A DNA stretch of 26,455 nt, from the NCBI GenBank assembly GCA_910584305.1, contig CAJTZW010000019.1, positions 1-26,455 of the forward strand, given 5' to 3'. Of the stretch, positions 12,804 to 20,052 are shown in pieces (position 1 is the first letter of the stretch; every line of letters begins with the position of its first letter). Under the pieces are notes generated by a model. The model was given only the letters and a program-made list of their open reading frames with translations, was not told the origin of the DNA and searched no databases. The stretch comes from an uncultured Bacilli bacterium (GTDB lineage: Bacteria > Bacillota_I > Bacilli_A > RF39 > UBA660). Position numbers and translations under genes: made by a program.

Positions 12804-12832
12804 TTGAACCCCATTGTTTTTTTTAGTATAAT
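12804..12832 (+). promoter_or_regulatory. Sigma-A promoter of smc
   Basis: TTGAAC (12804-12809), a 17-bp spacer and a perfect TATAAT (12827-12832), 23 bp before ATG 12856. Confidence 0.75.
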
Positions 12833-12855
12833 AGACGTATTGGTAAGGTGATAGA

Positions 12856-15804
12856 ATGTACTTAAAAAAGATAGTTGCTAGTGGCTTCAAATCATTTGCA
12901 GACAAAATTACAATTGAACTAACAGATGGAATTACAGGAATTGTAGGCCCAAACGGAAGTGGAAAAAGCAACGTAGTGGATGCTGTAAGATGGGTTTTAG
13001 GAGAACAATCTGTAAAATCCCTTCGTGGAGAAGGAAATATGGCAGATGTTATTTTTTCTGGGTCTAAATCTAGAAATGCGATGAATGTAGCTAGTGTTAC
13101 TTTAATTTTTGACAATAGTGATAAATATTTACCTATTGACTATAGTGAAGTATCCATTAGAAGACGTGTATATAAAGATGGTAGTAATGAATATTCAATC
13201 AATAATGAGAAATGCCGTCTAAAAGATATTATAGATATTTTATTAGATTCTGGAATTGCGAAAGAAAGCTTTAATATTATTTCCCAAGGAAAAATTGAAG
13301 AAATCATTAGTAGTAAAGCAAGTGATAGGCGTGTTATTTTTGAAGAAGCAGCAAGTGTTTTAAAATACAGAAAAAGAAAAGAAGAAGCGCTACGTAAATT
13401 AGATAGAACACATGATAATATGAGTAGAGTAAACGATATTATTAAAGAATTAGAGTACCGTGTAACTCCGCTAAAAGAACAACGAGATAAAGCTATTGCT
13501 TACAATACATACAAAAGTGAACTAGAGCAAATTGAGATTGCGTTAATTGCAAGTGATATTCAAAAGCTGAATTTCACCTACAAGGATAATAAGTCCAAAA
13601 TTGAAGAACTTAATAAAGAACTAGTAGCCCTTTCCACCAATACTTCTTCGAAAGAGGCATCTTTAGAAGAATCTAAATTACAAGTGAGTAAAATGGAAGA
13701 TGAAATTAGTACAATTCAACAGAAGCTTGTAGAAAAGACCAAAGAAGCGGAACAAATCAATAGTCAGAAAAATATCTTGCTTGAAAGAGCAAAATACCAA
13801 GTAGAAGATAGTAAGCTGCATAATAATATCATTACATTAAAGGAAAGTGAATTAAAATATCAAAATGAGATTGTTGCCCTAAATAATGAAATAAAGATGC
13901 AACAAGAAGAGTTAGATCAAATTAAAAAAAGTGAGGGTTCTCTTGAGCAACAAATCGAAAATATCAAAAATGATAAATATAAATTAGATGTAGAACTTTC
14001 TACACAGATTCGAAACAAAAGTATCAATCAAAATAAAATTTCTACTTTAAGGGAAAGTATTGAAAACAATAGTTCACTACCATATGCTGTTAAAAGCATT
14101 TTAAACCATCCTGGATTAGATGGAATTTGTGATGCGATTGGAAATATCATTGAGGTAAAGGAAACTTACACTGTAGCTATCACAACTGTTCTTGGGTTTG
14201 CAAGTAGTTATGTAATTGTAGAAAACGAAAATAGTGCGAAAAAGGCAATTCAATATTTAAAAAATAACAACATAGGAAGAGCCACTTTCTTCCCTTTAAA
14301 TGTGATTGAACCAAAATATATTGATGATAAAACATTACATGAGGTAAAACAAATGAGTGGCTTTGTTGATGTCGCAGCCAATTTAGTGAAATGTGATAAA
14401 AAATATCAGAATATTATAGAAAACCAGTTAGGAAATGTTCTTGTAGTAAATGATATCGATTCTGCAAATATAATCAGTAACAAAATTCGTCATCATTACC
14501 GAATTGTTACACTTGCTGGAGAATTATTACATGTAGGTGGATCAATCACAGGAGGAAATATAGCTCGTAACAAAAATATTATTACAGAGAAGTATGAATT
14601 AGAGAATGCTTTGCTAGAAGAGAAAAAACTTACTGATAAAATTCAAGAGATTGAAAATCAAATGAATGAAGTTGATTATACCTATAAATCTATCGAAGAT
14701 AAATTATATTTAACAAGAAAAAATCGTATTACTATAGAAGAAACACTTCATATCAAAGAAAAAGAATTGAACGAGATGAATATTTCTTTAGAAGCAATTA
14801 CAGTAGAAATAAGAGGACTCAATAGTGTTACAAACGATACAGTATCAAAAGAAGAAGAAACTTTGTTGCAAGAATATTACAAAGCAATGAATGAGATTAC
14901 AGAGCTAAAACAAAACTTAGAAAATCTAACACGAAAGAGGAATTCTTTAAATGAAGATATTGAACAAATCGAATTTACTCGAAAAAAAGAGAACTCGTTA
15001 GTTTATTCTAAAAATAAAGAACTAAAAGATTTAGAAATAGAAGCCAATCGTATGGAGGTAAAATTAGACCATTTATTAAATGAACTCAATGAAAATTATA
15101 GTATGACATATGAAAAAGCTATTTCTATGTATAAGCTAGAGATAGAAGAAAATGTAGCAAGAACGACAGTTGCCAATTTAAAACGTTCCATTAAAGAACT
15201 AGGAAATGTCAATGTAGATGCCATCAAAGAGTATGAAGAAGTCAGTGAACGATATGAATTCCTTTTAGGACAAAAAGAAGATTTGATGAATGCAGAAAAT
15301 ACATTGCTAGAAATCATAGAAGAAATGGACACAATCATGAAAGAAGAATTCATGAAAACATTTAAAACTATCCAAGAAAATTTCAGCACGACTTTTAAAG
15401 AATTATTCAAAGGTGGATATGCAGAACTTAAAATGACAGATCCAAATAATATTTTAGAAACAGGGATTGAAATTGTGGCATCCCCTCCAGGGAAAAAATT
15501 AACAAGTATTTCATTGTTATCAGGTGGAGAAAAAACATTTACAGCAATTAGTTTATTATTCGCAATTTTAAAATCAAGACCTGTACCATTCTGTATTTTA
15601 GATGAGGTAGAAGCAGCGCTAGACGAAGCCAATGTAGATAGTTTTGGTAGATATTTAAAAAATCTACAGCAAAAGACTCAATTTATATTAATTACACATA
15701 AAAAAAGAACAATGGAATATGCAGATGTACTCTATGGAATTACAATGCAAGAATCTGGGGTCAGCAAACTGGTTAGTGTAAAACTAGAAGATATTGATAC
15801 ATAA
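12856..15804 (+). CDS. smc: Chromosome segregation protein SMC, short-armed
   Basis: SMC is the ATPase of the bacterial condensin that loads at parS and compacts the chromosome with ScpA and ScpB. This 982-aa protein has the N-terminal head with Walker A GPNGSGKSN (residues 31-39), a first coiled coil (about 170-405), the hinge (about 408-570, with GRATFFPL and the GGSITGG end), a second coiled coil (about 572-782) and the C-terminal head with the LSGGEK signature near 888 and Walker B CILDEVEAALDEAN. All catalytic motifs are intact. It is about 200 residues shorter than Bacillus SMC (1,186 aa), with the loss split between both coils. ATG 12856 has AAGGTGAT upstream. The usual neighbours rnc and ftsY are absent. 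Confidence 0.95.
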   Translation: MYLKKIVASGFKSFADKITIELTDGITGIVGPNGSGKSNVVDAVRWVLGEQSVKSLRGEGNMADVIFSGSKSRNAMNVASVTLIFDNSDKYLPIDYSEVSIRRRVYKDGSNEYSINNEKCRLKDIIDILLDSGIAKESFNIISQGKIEEIISSKASDRRVIFEEAASVLKYRKRKEEALRKLDRTHDNMSRVNDIIKELEYRVTPLKEQRDKAIAYNTYKSELEQIEIALIASDIQKLNFTYKDNKSKIEELNKELVALSTNTSSKEASLEESKLQVSKMEDEISTIQQKLVEKTKEAEQINSQKNILLERAKYQVEDSKLHNNIITLKESELKYQNEIVALNNEIKMQQEELDQIKKSEGSLEQQIENIKNDKYKLDVELSTQIRNKSINQNKISTLRESIENNSSLPYAVKSILNHPGLDGICDAIGNIIEVKETYTVAITTVLGFASSYVIVENENSAKKAIQYLKNNNIGRATFFPLNVIEPKYIDDKTLHEVKQMSGFVDVAANLVKCDKKYQNIIENQLGNVLVVNDIDSANIISNKIRHHYRIVTLAGELLHVGGSITGGNIARNKNIITEKYELENALLEEKKLTDKIQEIENQMNEVDYTYKSIEDKLYLTRKNRITIEETLHIKEKELNEMNISLEAITVEIRGLNSVTNDTVSKEEETLLQEYYKAMNEITELKQNLENLTRKRNSLNEDIEQIEFTRKKENSLVYSKNKELKDLEIEANRMEVKLDHLLNELNENYSMTYEKAISMYKLEIEENVARTTVANLKRSIKELGNVNVDAIKEYEEVSERYEFLLGQKEDLMNAENTLLEIIEEMDTIMKEEFMKTFKTIQENFSTTFKELFKGGYAELKMTDPNNILETGIEIVASPPGKKLTSISLLSGGEKTFTAISLLFAILKSRPVPFCILDEVEAALDEANVDSFGRYLKNLQQKTQFILITHKKRTMEYADVLYGITMQESGVSKLVSVKLEDIDT

Positions 15805-15823
15805 TGAAAATTAGGTGAAAAAA

Positions 15824-15852
15824 TTGAAACCAATATATAAATATGATACAAT
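15824..15852 (+). promoter_or_regulatory. Promoter of the thioredoxin-like gene
   Basis: TTGAAA (15824-15829), a 17-bp spacer and TACAAT (15847-15852), followed by TAGGAGGT before ATG 15871. Confidence 0.7.
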
Positions 15853-15870
15853 TATATAGGAGGTAAAAAG

Positions 15871-16371
15871 ATGGAAGAACAATTAAAAAAATTACAAATC
15901 TGTGTATATATAATTATTGCTTTGTTATTAATTAACACAATCGCTCTTTTTGCATCATTAAAAGACCCTAGCGAAAAAGAAGTGACAAATACAGGGAATA
16001 ACGAATCATATAGTTATGATGTAAGCATGTTTACAGAAATTGACGCAGATGGATATATGGATGCTTTAAATGGGGAAGAGTTACAAGTTGTATATTTGGG
16101 TAGACCAACTTGTGGATATTGTATTCAATTTCTACCATATTTGAAGCAAGCGCAAGCAGAGTATGGGTATACTACGTTATATATTGATACAGATGAAATA
16201 TCAAATGATGATTTAACAAGAGTTCTAGAAACAATGGGTCTTGAATTATCTACATTTGGGACTCCAACAATCGCACTTGTTCATAATGGAGAAGTTGTAG
16301 ATATGCAAATTGGGTATACAGAATATTCATCATTTGCTAGTTTATTAGAGAATAATGGATTTACAAAATAA
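15871..16371 (+). CDS. Membrane-anchored thioredoxin-like protein
   Basis: This 166-aa protein has one N-terminal membrane helix (about 10-29, no cleavage site evident) and a thioredoxin fold facing outside. The active site is RPTCGYC (C81 and C84), and the cis-proline loop reads GTPT near residue 130. CGYC resembles the CGxC sites of bacteriocin-accessory/Bta-like and other extracytoplasmic thioredoxins rather than the CGPC of cytoplasmic thioredoxin. It probably reduces or isomerises disulfides of exported proteins; the substrate cannot be read. ATG 15871 has a strong AGGAGGT. It has its own promoter and terminator, so it is monocistronic. The SEDS protein of this window has a conserved-loop cysteine pair that could be a client, which is speculation. 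Confidence 0.85.
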   Translation: MEEQLKKLQICVYIIIALLLINTIALFASLKDPSEKEVTNTGNNESYSYDVSMFTEIDADGYMDALNGEELQVVYLGRPTCGYCIQFLPYLKQAQAEYGYTTLYIDTDEISNDDLTRVLETMGLELSTFGTPTIALVHNGEVVDMQIGYTEYSSFASLLENNGFTK

Positions 16372-16394
16372 AAGGAATTACCTTTTATTTTTTT
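16365..16394 (+). terminator. Terminator after the thioredoxin-like gene
   Basis: AAAATAAAAGG (16365-16375) and CCTTTTATTTT (16381-16391) form an 11-bp stem with a 5-nt loop, then more T. The stop codon lies in the 5' arm. Confidence 0.85.
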
Positions 16395-16402
16395 CGACAA
16401 AT
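16391..16402 (-). promoter_or_regulatory. Spo0A-box-like site, reverse orientation
   Basis: Read on the minus strand, this is TTTGTCGAAAA with a perfect TGTCGAA core (16393-16399). It sits about 95 bp upstream of the 48-aa membrane peptide gene. Part of the match comes from the T run of the preceding terminator, which lowers its weight. Confidence 0.35.
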
Positions 16403-16438
16403 TTTTAAACCAGTATATCATATAGTAATTCCTTATCA

Positions 16439-16473
16439 ATTAGTATGTTATCAAAAAATAAAAATATACTAAT
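16439..16473 (+). repeat. Inverted repeat in the leader of the 48-aa peptide gene
   Basis: ATTAGTAT (16439-16446) and ATACTAAT (16466-16473) are perfect inverted copies 19 nt apart. The second arm ends 4 nt before the AAAGGAG site, so it could be an operator or a weak leader hairpin. Confidence 0.45.
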
Positions 16474-16490
16474 AAAGAAAGGAGTATTGT

Positions 16491-16637
16491 ATGACATTTT
16501 TAATTATAAGTGTAGTTATTGTAATAATCTTATTGATTCTATACTCTGCTTGTATTATATCAAAAAGATGTAGTAGAATAGAAGAATTACAAGAGTTAGA
16601 AGTATTGGTAAATGATTTAGATAGTCATAATGTATAA
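16491..16637 (+). CDS. Small single-pass membrane protein (48 aa)
   Basis: The family is unknown. Residues 3-23 form one strongly hydrophobic helix (FLIISVVIVIILLILYSACI), followed by a short basic segment (SKRCSR) and an acidic tail (about 31-48; EELQELEVLVNDLD). The basic residues after the helix suggest the tail faces the cytoplasm. AAAGGAG lies 7 nt before ATG 16491, which strongly supports translation. It stands alone between two terminated or promoter-separated units, with an inverted repeat and a Spo0A-box-like site upstream, so a sporulation-time role is possible but unproven. Confidence 0.65.
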   Translation: MTFLIISVVIVIILLILYSACIISKRCSRIEELQELEVLVNDLDSHNV

Positions 16638-16697
16638 TACTTCTTTTATTTTTAAGAAAAATATGATACGATAGTAACGCTAGAAATGAGTGATAGT

Positions 16698-18299
16698 ATG
16701 TTAAAAGTAAATAATGTCGAACTTAGATTTTCAAACAGAATACTATTTGAAAATGTAAATATAGAATTTAAGGATGATAATTGCTATGGGATCATCGGGG
16801 CTAATGGAGCAGGTAAATCTACATTTTTGAAAATATTGAGTGGAGAAGTAGAATCTACCAAAGGAGAAGTCATTATTGGAAAAAATGAAAGAATTTCAGT
16901 GTTACGTCAAAATCATAATGAATTTGATGAATATAAAGTATTAGAAACTGTTATTATGGGAGATAGTGAACTCTATGATATTATGAAAGAAAAAGAAGCA
17001 ATCTATATGAAACCTGATTTTAGCGTAGAAGATGGTATGAAAGCCGCAGAGTTAGAGTCACGTTTTGAAGAAAAAAATGGTTGGCAAGCTGAAAGTGATG
17101 CGGCTGTACTACTATCAGGTCTTGGAATTACACCAGAATATCATGAAATGTATATGCGAGATTTAAAAGATAAAGACAAAGTCAAAATTTTACTTGCAAG
17201 AGCACTTTTTGGGAATCCAGACATCCTACTTTTAGATGAGCCAACCAATGGACTCGATTTAAAAAGTAAAATGTGGTTAGAAGAGTTTTTAATTGATTTC
17301 AAAAATACAGTGTTAGTTGTATCCCACGATAGACATTTTCTAAACAAAGTATGTACACATATGGTTGACATTGATTATGAAAAAGTAACATTATTTATAG
17401 GAAATTATGATTTTTGGTTTAAGTCAAGTGAACTGATTCAAAAACAAATGAGAGATTCTAATAAACGAAAAGAAGAGAAAATGAAAGAATTACAAGACTT
17501 TATTGCTAGATTTAGCGCCAATGCATCAAAATCAAAACAAGCAACCTCAAGAAAGAAGGCATTAGAAAAAATCGTTTTGGAAGACATTAAACCATCAAGT
17601 CGTAAATATCCATTTATTAACTTTGAAGTAGAAAGACCACTTGGAAAAGAAGTGATTACATTAGAGAAAATTAACTATAGTATGGACGGGAAACAGATTC
17701 TAAAGAATATCAATTTAACCATACGACCTGATGATAAAATCGCATTAATTGGATCCAATGAAATTGCCAAAACAGCTCTTTTAAAGATTATAGCAGGAGA
17801 GTTAGAGCCAGATAGTGGAGAGCGAAAAGTAGGATCTACTGTACAGGTTAGTTATTTTGCTAAAAATCATGATGAATACTTTAAGGAAGAGTTAACTTTA
17901 GTAGACTGGTTACGAAATTACTCTGTCAATAAAGATGAAAGTTTTATTCGTGGCTTTTTAGGAAGAATGTTATTCTCTGGAGAAGAATCACAGAAAAAAG
18001 TAACGGTTTTATCTGGTGGAGAGAAGGTCCGTGTTATGATGTCTAAAATCATGTTAGAAAAAGGGAATGTTTTACTTTTAGATGAACCAACTAATCATTT
18101 AGATATTGAATCAATCAATTCCTTAAATTTAGGACTTGAAAAATATACAGGAGCTCTTGTAATTGCTACTTACGATCAGGAAATTATTGAAAGCGTAGGA
18201 AATCGTTTGATAGAGATTAAAAACGATGGAACATATCGTGATAAACAAATAAGCTATGAGGAATATATAGAAAAATATGGATTGGACGAAGCAAACTAA
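16698..18299 (+). CDS. ABC-F family ATPase (YkpA/YbiT type)
   Basis: This soluble 533-aa protein has two ABC ATPase domains and no membrane domain. ABC-F proteins bind the ribosomal E site and act on translation. Domain 1 has an intact Walker A (GANGAGKST, K40) and Walker B with catalytic Glu (DEPTNGLD near 180) but no LSGGE signature: residues 156-161 read LKDKDK. Domain 2 has an intact signature (LSGGEK, 438-443) and DEPTNHLD near 462, but an altered Walker A (GSNEIAKT, 352-359). The inter-domain linker (about 245-300) carries ARFSANASKSKQATSRKKALEK split across helices, typical of the YkpA/YbiT subgroup. ATG 16698 fits the family start (MLKVNNVELRF) and has GTGAT 3 nt before it; ATG 16686 is the alternative. 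The end overlaps the ylmH-like gene by 23 bp. Confidence 0.9.
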   Translation: MLKVNNVELRFSNRILFENVNIEFKDDNCYGIIGANGAGKSTFLKILSGEVESTKGEVIIGKNERISVLRQNHNEFDEYKVLETVIMGDSELYDIMKEKEAIYMKPDFSVEDGMKAAELESRFEEKNGWQAESDAAVLLSGLGITPEYHEMYMRDLKDKDKVKILLARALFGNPDILLLDEPTNGLDLKSKMWLEEFLIDFKNTVLVVSHDRHFLNKVCTHMVDIDYEKVTLFIGNYDFWFKSSELIQKQMRDSNKRKEEKMKELQDFIARFSANASKSKQATSRKKALEKIVLEDIKPSSRKYPFINFEVERPLGKEVITLEKINYSMDGKQILKNINLTIRPDDKIALIGSNEIAKTALLKIIAGELEPDSGERKVGSTVQVSYFAKNHDEYFKEELTLVDWLRNYSVNKDESFIRGFLGRMLFSGEESQKKVTVLSGGEKVRVMMSKIMLEKGNVLLLDEPTNHLDIESINSLNLGLEKYTGALVIATYDQEIIESVGNRLIEIKNDGTYRDKQISYEEYIEKYGLDEAN

Positions 18300-18984
18300 A
18301 ATACAATTAGAATCTATACTGAGTAAATTAAAACATGGAGATTGCACATACTTTCTAGATGAGAAAAAAATAGAATGGCTTCATAATACTTTAAAAAAAC
18401 AAAATATTGATCATTCTATATTTTACCCATATGAAGGAGCCACATACGGTGTACTGTATAGAAATGAATATCCTAGTGTTTCCCTTCTAAGAATACATAG
18501 TATAGGTGGGTTATCACATGCTTCTATAATGGGAAGTTTGTATAGCCTAAATCTCAAAAAAGAAATTTTTGGGGATATCATCGTTGGAAATCCTAGTTAT
18601 GTCGTTGTTATGCAACATATGGCTACATATATTATACAAAATATATATCAAATTGGACCATATAATGTAACTTTAGAAGAATGTGATATCAAAGAGATTG
18701 AAGATTACAAACCCTCATATGAAATACTGACTATGACAGTGGCTAGTAATCGTATTGACACTGTAATATCTAGATTGATTGGAACCAGCCGAAATAGTAT
18801 TGATGATAAATTCAAAAATAAAGAGATTATTTTAAACTATGAAATTGCAACAAAATCTAGTTATTTTTTGAAAGATGGAGATATCTTTTCAATCCGTAAA
18901 TATGGAAAATATAGATATTTAGGTATTATTTCTAAATCCAAAAGAGACAAATATATTATTAAATGTCAAAAATATGTAAATTAA
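18277..18984 (+). CDS. ylmH: YlmH-like S4-domain RNA-binding protein
   Basis: This 235-aa protein matches YlmH over its length: an N-terminal domain with FLDEKKIEWL and FYPYEGATYGVLYR segments, a middle segment SHASIMGSLYSLNL followed by GDIIVG (about 87-112), and a C-terminal S4 RNA-binding domain (about 160-230; RIDTVISRLIGTSRNSIDD and SYFLKDGDIFSIRKYGK). YlmH in Bacillus can take the place of RqcP in ribosome-associated quality control, binding large subunits blocked by peptidyl-tRNA. It usually sits in the ylmD-H/divIVA cluster; here it overlaps an ABC-F gene, and both act on ribosomes. ATG 18277 has a GAGG rather far upstream (about 14 nt), consistent with translational coupling. A hairpin terminator follows the stop. 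Confidence 0.88.
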   Translation: MDWTKQTKIQLESILSKLKHGDCTYFLDEKKIEWLHNTLKKQNIDHSIFYPYEGATYGVLYRNEYPSVSLLRIHSIGGLSHASIMGSLYSLNLKKEIFGDIIVGNPSYVVVMQHMATYIIQNIYQIGPYNVTLEECDIKEIEDYKPSYEILTMTVASNRIDTVISRLIGTSRNSIDDKFKNKEIILNYEIATKSSYFLKDGDIFSIRKYGKYRYLGIISKSKRDKYIIKCQKYVN

Positions 18985-19011
18985 AAGTATAGACAAAAAT
19001 CTATACTTTTC
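18983..19011. terminator. Terminator hairpin after ylmH (possibly bidirectional)
   Basis: AAAAGTATAGA (18983-18993) and TCTATACTTTT (19000-19010) form a perfect 11-bp stem with a 6-nt loop. The end of the convergent 26-aa gene touches it. Confidence 0.75.
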
Positions 19012-19091
19012 TATACATTATAATAAATCAAAATACAACATATACAGGCAAGAACTACAAGAAGTACAACTTTTAAAATCGTTTTTTTCAT
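19011..19091 (-). CDS. Small hydrophobic peptide (26 aa) downstream of def
   Basis: A 26-residue frame starts 9 nt after the def stop codon, with a perfect GGAGGA overlapping that stop and well spaced to the ATG at 19091. The peptide has a basic start (MKKTILK), then one hydrophobic segment with three cysteines (VVLLVVLACICCILIYY) and ends NV. It has the look of a small membrane peptide or a lone lipoprotein-like signal (LACIC). It shares its length with SpoVM but not its sequence. It is probably co-transcribed with def. Confidence 0.55.
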   Translation of the reverse strand: MKKTILKVVLLVVLACICCILIYYNV

Positions 19092-19100
19092 GATATCCTC

Positions 19101-19649
19101 CTAAATTAAACGTATTTCATTTTCTGAATAAAAAGGCTTCTTTTTATTAATGTGATCAAAGAATAAAATCCCATCCAAGTGGTCAATCTCATGTTGAAAA
19201 GCAACCGATAAATCCTCCCTAGCACGTATTTGAATTTTGTTTCCATCTTCGTCATAACCTTCTACAGTAACACGGGCAAATCTTGGTACATGGCCTTCCA
19301 CTTCCCGATTAACACTTAAGCATCCTTCCCCTGCTTCCGTAGCAATCATTTCTGTAGAATGACTAATAATAACAGGGTTGATAACAACATAATTATCGAA
19401 TTTTCCTTCTTCATATTCATGAACGATGACAATGATACGTTTTAACATACCAAGTTGTGGGAAAGCAAGTCCCATACCAGGACGTAAATTATATTTTTTT
19501 TCATACGCTTCAATTTGACTATAAGTTAGATGGTCGATAATATGTTGAATTGTTTTCTTATCTTCTTTGGAGAGAGGAAATTCTACATTCTTACTCTTGG
19601 CACGTAACCGTTTATCTTTTTCATCTAGTATATCTAAAGGTTTAAACAT
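19101..19649 (-). CDS. def: Peptide deformylase
   Basis: Peptide deformylase removes the formyl group from the N-terminal methionine of new proteins, using a metal held by one Cys and two His. This 182-aa protein has the three family motifs: GMGLAFPQLG near residues 58-67 (usual form GxGLAAPQ), EGCLS near 108-112 with the metal-binding Cys, and QHEIDHLDG near 152-160 with both His and the catalytic Glu. Its length and insertions fit the Gram-positive type. The second Ala of motif 1 is Phe. The ATG at 19649 is preferred because GGAG lies 8 nt before it; a GTG at 19667 would extend the protein by six residues. It is followed directly by a 26-aa peptide gene. Confidence 0.93.
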   Translation of the reverse strand: MFKPLDILDEKDKRLRAKSKNVEFPLSKEDKKTIQHIIDHLTYSQIEAYEKKYNLRPGMGLAFPQLGMLKRIIVIVHEYEEGKFDNYVVINPVIISHSTEMIATEAGEGCLSVNREVEGHVPRFARVTVEGYDEDGNKIQIRAREDLSVAFQHEIDHLDGILFFDHINKKKPFYSENEIRLI

Positions 19650-19720
19650 AATATCAACTCCAAACACTTTTATTGTATCACAAAATAATAAAAATGAGTA
19701 TCTAAATCAAAGAAAATCAA

Positions 19721-19748
19721 TTAAAAAAGACACAAATTGTGTCTTCAA
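19721..19748 (-). terminator. Terminator of the YjcZ-like gene
   Basis: Read on the minus strand: AAGACACA and TGTGTCTT (19727-19734 and 19738-19745), a 3-nt loop and a run of T. Confidence 0.75.
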
Positions 19749-19750
19749 TA

Positions 19751-19909
19751 CTAGTTTACACCAAAAGAACGAGCTCCAATGATGATGACTAATAAGATAA
19801 ATAAAACTAGAATGATGGCAGCTCCGTATCCAGCTCCATAACCACCACCTTGGCCTCCACAACATGGATTTCCGCATCCATATCCTTGGTATCCACCGTA
19901 ATAGTACAT
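19751..19909 (-). CDS. YjcZ-family small sporulation peptide
   Basis: This 52-aa peptide has a Gly/Tyr/Cys-rich head (MYYYGGYQGYGCGNPCCGG) followed by one hydrophobic segment (AIILVLFILLVIIIGARSF). The head-plus-helix layout and the LVLFILLVIIIGA core match the YjcZ/SscA group of small spore-associated proteins in Bacillus, which contain a similar VVLFILLIIVGA. It is preceded by a strong AGGAGGGA and followed by a terminator, both on the minus strand, which firmly supports a real gene. A spore-coat or spore-membrane location is inferred from the family. No promoter could be assigned. Confidence 0.8.
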   Translation of the reverse strand: MYYYGGYQGYGCGNPCCGGQGGGYGAGYGAAIILVLFILLVIIIGARSFGVN

Positions 19910-20052
19910 AGTTAATCCCTCCTATCTAGTTCTAATATATTTTATTACACTTAAATATTTTGGTTAATCAAATATCCTAAATTTTATATTTTTTCCATGA
20001 ATCTTTTCCAAAAAAGAATATTGTGGTATGATATAATAAGTAAGGTGATAAT

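Noticed and set aside
15096..15632. 178-codon open frame on the minus strand inside smc
   Set aside because: It is antisense to the conserved SMC C-terminal head, Ser-rich as expected for a shadow frame, and lacks a ribosome binding site.
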